Assembly: GCA_037440885.1 (NCBI GenBank)
Contig: JBBITI010000028.1
Span: 1-36,328, forward strand
DNA length: 36,328 bases
Reading direction: 5' to 3'
From: JBBITI01 sp037440885
GTDB lineage: Bacteria > Chloroflexota > Dehalococcoidia > Dehalococcoidales > UBA2162
How positions within the stretch are numbered: position 1 is the stretch's first letter; each line of letters starts with the position of its first letter. Position numbers and translations under genes: made by a program. The notes below the pieces were generated by a model that was given only the letters and a program-made list of their open reading frames with translations, was not told the origin of the DNA and made no database searches. Of this stretch, positions 32,632 through 36,328 are shown in pieces.

Positions 32632-32660
32632 TTCACATCTTTTAAAGCCGGTGGTATAAT
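32632..32660 (+). promoter_or_regulatory. promoter TTCACA - 17 bp - TATAAT for gyrB
   Basis: The -35 (32632-32637) matches five of six bases and the -10 (32655-32660) is perfect, at 17-base spacing. Transcription would start near 32667, giving a leader of about 95 bases. A 9-mer TGTGTGTAA (32665-32673), one change from the reverse complement of the DnaA box TTATACACA, lies at the predicted start. Confidence 0.65.
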
Positions 32661-32762
32661 TAATTGTGTGTAAGCGATTCCACCCGGTCACAACGGTCGC
32701 GAATATGCCGTTATGCAAATCGATAGCTATCCTGCCGTATTACCTTTTTAAGGATCCCGCAT

Positions 32763-35165
32763 ATGAGTGACGCTCAAGAAGTATCCAGAAATAATGATTA
32801 TAACGCTCATGATATCCAGGTTCTTGGTGGCCTCGAAGCTGTAAGACGGCGCCCGGGAATGTATATTGGCAGTACGGATCAGCGCGGCTTGCAGCACCTG
32901 GTCCATGAGATCATTTATAATAGTGTTGATGAGGCAATGGCAGGCTGCTGCACGACCATTATCGTCACACTGATGAATGATAATTACATCCGCGTGGAAG
33001 ACAACGGCAGCGGTATCCCGGTCGACACCCATCCGGTCACCGGAAAGTCGGCACTGGAAACGGTAATGACCACCCTCCACGCCGGTGCTAAATTCGGTGG
33101 CAAACACTACCAGGTTAGTGGTGGCTTGCATGGTGTCGGAGCTTCGGCAGTCAATGCCCTTTCATCGTGGCTTAGAGTTGATGTCAAACGAAACGGGAAG
33201 ATTTACCGCCAGGAATATAAAAGAGGTATCCCGCAATCGGACGTACAGGTCGTCGGTGATGCCCGTGACATCAATGATACCGGTACAATTACCACTTTTT
33301 TGGCGGATCAGGTCATATTTGGCGATGCCCGGTATGATTCAGAAGCCTTGTTACAGCGGTTGCGCGAGATCGCTTACCTGAATAAAAATCTGGAGATCGT
33401 TCTCCAAGATGAAAATAAAGACACCACCCACACTTTTTACTTCGAGGGTGGCATTGTCAGTTTCGTCCGGCATTTAAACCGGAACCGGATCGTTCAGCAC
33501 CGCAACCCGATTTATGTTACAGACATCGTTAATTCGGTCACTGTTGAGTTGGCATTACAGTATAACGACGGTTTTGGCGAATCAGTACATCCTTTTGCCA
33601 ACTGCGTGAACACTCCCGATGGCGGTACGCATTTAACCGGTTTTCGGACCGCTCTGACGCGGGTGCTCAATTCCTACGCTCAAAAAAATAAACTACTCAA
33701 GGAAGAAGATCCCAACCTGACTGGTGACGATGTCCGGGAAGGCTTGACTGCTATTCTCAGTGTCCGTCTTCCGGAGCCGCAATTTGAAGGTCAGACTAAA
33801 GCTAAATTGGGAAATCCGGAAATCAAGGGTATTGTCGAAAGCACTGTCGATGAAGGCCTCTCTCTGTATTTCGAGGAACATCCGGACGATTTGAAACGGG
33901 TCGTCGAAAAAAGCCTGCTTGCCGCCCGGGCGAGGGAAGCTGCCCGTAAGGCACGTGATTTAATCATCAAGAAAAACTCGCTATTTTCCGGGACCCTGCC
34001 GGGGAAACTGGCCGACTGTTCGGATCGAGATCCATCCCACTGTGAATTGTACCTGGTAGAAGGTGACTCTGCAGGTGGCTCCGCCAAGCAGGGACGGGAT
34101 CGCGGCTTTCAAGCGATTCTACCGCTGCGGGGAAAAATTCTGAATGTAGAGAAAGCACCTTCGGATAAAATGCTTTCCCATGAGGAAATCAGAGCGATTA
34201 TTACTGTCCTGGGTGCTGGTATCGATGCTGATTTCGATATCTCGAAGTTACGGTATCATACCGTTGTTCTAATGACTGATGCCGATGTAGACGGCGCCCA
34301 TATCCGGACCCTGTTGTTGACCTTTTTCTTCCGTCATATGACCGAACTGATCAATCTGGGGCATCTTTTTATCGCTCAACCACCGTTATACCGGGCTGTT
34401 AAAGGAAAAAGTGAAAAGTGGCTATATAGCGAAAAAGAACTGGCCAGTATTGCTTTTGACGATCTCGATGTGCATACCAGCGATGGAACGGTCAAGTTCA
34501 GTGGCGCTGATCTGTCCGAGATGTTGAACCAGTTGAATGATGTTGAGGAAGGCATGAAAACACTTTATCAAAAAGGGTTTACCCGGGATATTGTGGTCGT
34601 GTTACTGCAAAACGATACTATGCACCGCCTGAAATATCCCACTGCGCAGGAAATGGCTGGAGTGAGTAATTGGTTCGCGCATTTGCCCGGAATCACTGCA
34701 GAAAGTCATTTCAACCCGGATAGGCAGGAATACCGGATTGAAATCCGGACCGCTGACAAGAAGCTCATCGTCGACCGTGTATTATTTGAAGATCCGGTCA
34801 TTGCCAAAAGTTTTCGCATTTATCCGATGGTACGGTTTCTGGATGGCAAAAAGCGTTATACCGTATTGAAAAACAAGAAAGAAACGGCCAAAGATTTACC
34901 CTGGGATGAACTGGCCGCAGTACTAAAAAAAGCCTCGGACAACACCGGACTTGCAGTACAGCGTTATAAGGGTCTTGGCGAAATGAGTGCCGAACAACTC
35001 TGGGCGACAACCATGAACCCTGAAACCCGCACATTGCTCGAGGTTACTATCGAAGATGCCGCACGAGCAGATCAGCTTTTCAATATGTTGACGGGTGAGG
35101 AAGTCCCACCACGCAAAGCCTATATCCAGGCCCATGCCAAGAGCGTAAAAAACCTGGATATCTAG
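32763..35165 (+). CDS. gyrB: DNA gyrase subunit B, long form
   Basis: The 800-residue ATPase subunit of gyrase introduces negative supercoils with GyrA. The GHKL ATPase domain shows YIGSTDQRGLQHLVHEI, EDNGSGIPVD and SGGLHGVGASAVNALS. The TOPRIM domain has EGDSAGGSAKQGRDR (from residue 433) and DADVDGAHIR (from 506). The end of TOPRIM (PPLYR, 540) is separated from QRYKGLGEM (733) by about 190 residues, against about 45 in short gyrases. This protein thus carries the large insert known from proteobacterial GyrB. AAGGA precedes the ATG. It is followed by the convergent PurN-like gene. Confidence 0.97.
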   Translation: MSDAQEVSRNNDYNAHDIQVLGGLEAVRRRPGMYIGSTDQRGLQHLVHEIIYNSVDEAMAGCCTTIIVTLMNDNYIRVEDNGSGIPVDTHPVTGKSALETVMTTLHAGAKFGGKHYQVSGGLHGVGASAVNALSSWLRVDVKRNGKIYRQEYKRGIPQSDVQVVGDARDINDTGTITTFLADQVIFGDARYDSEALLQRLREIAYLNKNLEIVLQDENKDTTHTFYFEGGIVSFVRHLNRNRIVQHRNPIYVTDIVNSVTVELALQYNDGFGESVHPFANCVNTPDGGTHLTGFRTALTRVLNSYAQKNKLLKEEDPNLTGDDVREGLTAILSVRLPEPQFEGQTKAKLGNPEIKGIVESTVDEGLSLYFEEHPDDLKRVVEKSLLAARAREAARKARDLIIKKNSLFSGTLPGKLADCSDRDPSHCELYLVEGDSAGGSAKQGRDRGFQAILPLRGKILNVEKAPSDKMLSHEEIRAIITVLGAGIDADFDISKLRYHTVVLMTDADVDGAHIRTLLLTFFFRHMTELINLGHLFIAQPPLYRAVKGKSEKWLYSEKELASIAFDDLDVHTSDGTVKFSGADLSEMLNQLNDVEEGMKTLYQKGFTRDIVVVLLQNDTMHRLKYPTAQEMAGVSNWFAHLPGITAESHFNPDRQEYRIEIRTADKKLIVDRVLFEDPVIAKSFRIYPMVRFLDGKKRYTVLKNKKETAKDLPWDELAAVLKKASDNTGLAVQRYKGLGEMSAEQLWATTMNPETRTLLEVTIEDAARADQLFNMLTGEEVPPRKAYIQAHAKSVKNLDI

Positions 35166-35316
35166 GTTTAAGCAAGTCCTGTTCATCTATGGTAATCGGG
35201 GCTATCATGTTCGGTTGAGTCTGTCATTGATAGTTGACCCCTTTTTGAAGTCCGCGGCTGTCGGTGAAAAACAGCAAAGACCTGAAGTCACAGCGTTCTT
35301 AGAAGAGTAAAAAAAG

Positions 35317-36192
35317 TCAACCCTCATTATCCATCCGGTAGCCGTAGGCCGGCATCTTCCGGTCATGGATGTATACCTCCCGCCCCTCCACCGCTACCGC
35401 CCCCGTTGCGATCAATCCCACCCCGAAAGGATAGATCTCCCAATCGCCCGCTACTTTTAATGCTCCCTGCACTGTTTCCCCGATCATTTTCATCAGTGCC
35501 CGGTCTTCGTCTCCGGCCTTCTCCATGAACTCTGTGAAAGTCATACCGGAGAAAGCCTTTATTTTCTCCAGGCCGGCCAATAGCCCCTTCGTCTCCTCGG
35601 CTTTAGCCGCTGTCAACGCGGTAGCGATCTCCAATGGCCGCGACTGTACCAGAACCGGGCCTTCGTCCATGCTCTTATCGACGAAAAAGAGGGTTGAACG
35701 GACTGCTTCGTCACCGGCCAGGATGGCTTTGGCGGTAGCGATCCATCCCAACCCTGCGTAGCCTTTGGTCGTATCTCCCGGGTGGACATTGAGGATTTTC
35801 ATCCAGTAACGGTCAACCAGCCAGTCGGTGGTCAGTAGATCATATCCGGCCAGGCATATCAGGTCGGGTGGCTGTTGCAACCGCTCTTCTATTAAACGTG
35901 ATACTTCCCGGTCATACGCCTCCCTTTCTGGGCAATTGCGGGGCACTTTGCCCGGTCCGAACTGTCGCCGGACATCACGGAGATAAGGTACATGACTGAA
36001 TTCGATCACTTCGTGACGGTTCTGTCGGGCAATCTCAACCCCGCGGCACCCCGGCCGGTTGGTGAATACAACATAATCGTGATCGGGGTTCTTCAGGGCG
36101 ATTTGGTGGTAGTTGGTGCCCGAACCGGAAACGAAACAGGCGATTTTCAGTCGCAGTCCTGATTGCGCCGGATTATATACTGATTGTTTCAT
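35317..36192 (-). CDS. PurN-like formyltransferase-fold protein
   Basis: The 291-residue protein has the formyltransferase fold: KIACFVSGSGTNYHQIA at the start, LICLAGYDLL, then the catalytic-type residues Asn135 and His137 (LNVHPG) and Asp176 (DEGPVLVQS). Phosphoribosylglycinamide and Met-tRNA formyltransferases share this N-H-D set. The folate-binding loop usually reading HPSLLP is changed to HPGDTTKGYAGLGW, and about 100 extra residues follow the core, so the substrate may not be glycinamide ribonucleotide. No purN symbol is given for that reason. The ATG has only weak upstream pairing. The gene follows nine bases after a membrane protein gene on the same strand. Confidence 0.8.
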   Translation of the reverse strand: MKQSVYNPAQSGLRLKIACFVSGSGTNYHQIALKNPDHDYVVFTNRPGCRGVEIARQNRHEVIEFSHVPYLRDVRRQFGPGKVPRNCPEREAYDREVSRLIEERLQQPPDLICLAGYDLLTTDWLVDRYWMKILNVHPGDTTKGYAGLGWIATAKAILAGDEAVRSTLFFVDKSMDEGPVLVQSRPLEIATALTAAKAEETKGLLAGLEKIKAFSGMTFTEFMEKAGDEDRALMKMIGETVQGALKVAGDWEIYPFGVGLIATGAVAVEGREVYIHDRKMPAYGYRMDNEG

Positions 36193-36201
36193 GCTTTCAT
36201 C

Positions 36202-36327
36202 TTACCGGAACCAGGTCTCGATTGGCCAGTTATTTAGAGGCGGTGCGACGATGATGAATGTCGCTGCGTGTACCAAAAAGAAGAGAATAACAAAAGAGAT
36301 CGCCAGCCATTGCAGTTTGCTTTTCCG
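36202..36327 (-). CDS. membrane protein, C-terminal fragment
   Basis: An open frame enters from the right edge and ends with TAA at 36204-36202. The 41 visible residues start RKSKLQWLA and contain one clear membrane segment, ISFVILFFLVHAATFIIVA, then a short tail ending NNWPIETWFR. The positive residues before the segment suggest that side is cytoplasmic. The family was not recognised. The stop lies only nine bases before the PurN-like start, so the two are probably in one operon. Confidence 0.6.
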   Translation of the reverse strand, partial: RKSKLQWLAISFVILFFLVHAATFIIVAPPLNNWPIETWFR

Positions 36328-36328
36328 C

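Noticed and set aside
1..36328. tRNA, rRNA, CRISPR, transposon or phage features
   Set aside because: The intergenic regions were read on both strands and none showed clover-leaf, repeat-spacer or terminal-repeat structure; all large frames match metabolic or housekeeping proteins.

Overview
The window looks like part of the chromosome of an anaerobic Chloroflexota bacterium, most likely class Dehalococcoidia. Three things point there: the order dnaA-obgE-nadD-gyrB near a probable origin; ferredoxin-linked enzymes (a two-subunit indolepyruvate-type oxidoreductase and a tungsten-type aldehyde oxidoreductase); and three class III CoA-transferases close together. The taxon is inferred from gene content and from memory of related genomes; no search was run. 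No tRNA, rRNA, CRISPR array, insertion sequence or phage gene was seen, and no gene-free stretch exceeds 300 bases.

Layout. 1-156 (-) is the start of a cupin-like gene running off the left edge. 264-1697 is pyruvate kinase. 1855-5342 holds a sulfatase-fold hydrolase, a cupin, an EthD-like protein and an alcohol-dehydrogenase-like protein. 5612-13003 is a tight seven-gene run: two zinc alcohol dehydrogenases, two CoA-transferases, a thiolase-fold protein without the catalytic cysteine, a DUF35 zinc-ribbon/OB-fold protein and a MaoC-type hydratase. 13111-17188 is an acyl-CoA ligase followed by iorA-iorB. A 2-hydroxyacid dehydrogenase (17198-18223, -) faces a four-gene run (18507-24014, +): FAD oxidase, CCG-type iron-sulfur protein, second FAD oxidase and third CoA-transferase. 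On the minus strand, 28890 down to 24035, lie fmt, mazG, an alpha/alpha-toroid protein and aldehyde ferredoxin oxidoreductase. Rightward from 29168 come dnaA, obgE, nadD and gyrB. The right edge has a PurN-like formyltransferase and the end of a membrane protein, both on the minus strand.

How the genes may work together (inference). The 5.6-13 kb run can be read as a CoA-ester side-chain pathway: CoA-transferases activate an acid, the MaoC protein hydrates an enoyl-CoA, the thiolase-like/DUF35 pair cleaves the hydroxyacyl-CoA by a retro-aldol step, and the alcohol dehydrogenases handle the carbonyl product. The 13-26 kb part can be read as 2-hydroxyacid/2-oxoacid catabolism: flavin oxidases with an iron-sulfur partner oxidise hydroxyacids, IorAB converts 2-oxoacids to acyl-CoA with reduced ferredoxin, and the aldehyde oxidoreductase interconverts aldehydes and acids. 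Several proteins lack standard active-site residues, so substrates cannot be named from sequence alone.

Points most worth a second look: the thiolase-like/DUF35/MaoC trio, the redox cluster with its palindromic operator, the DnaA with an altered DNA-recognition motif, and a probable non-AUG start of the acyl-CoA ligase.
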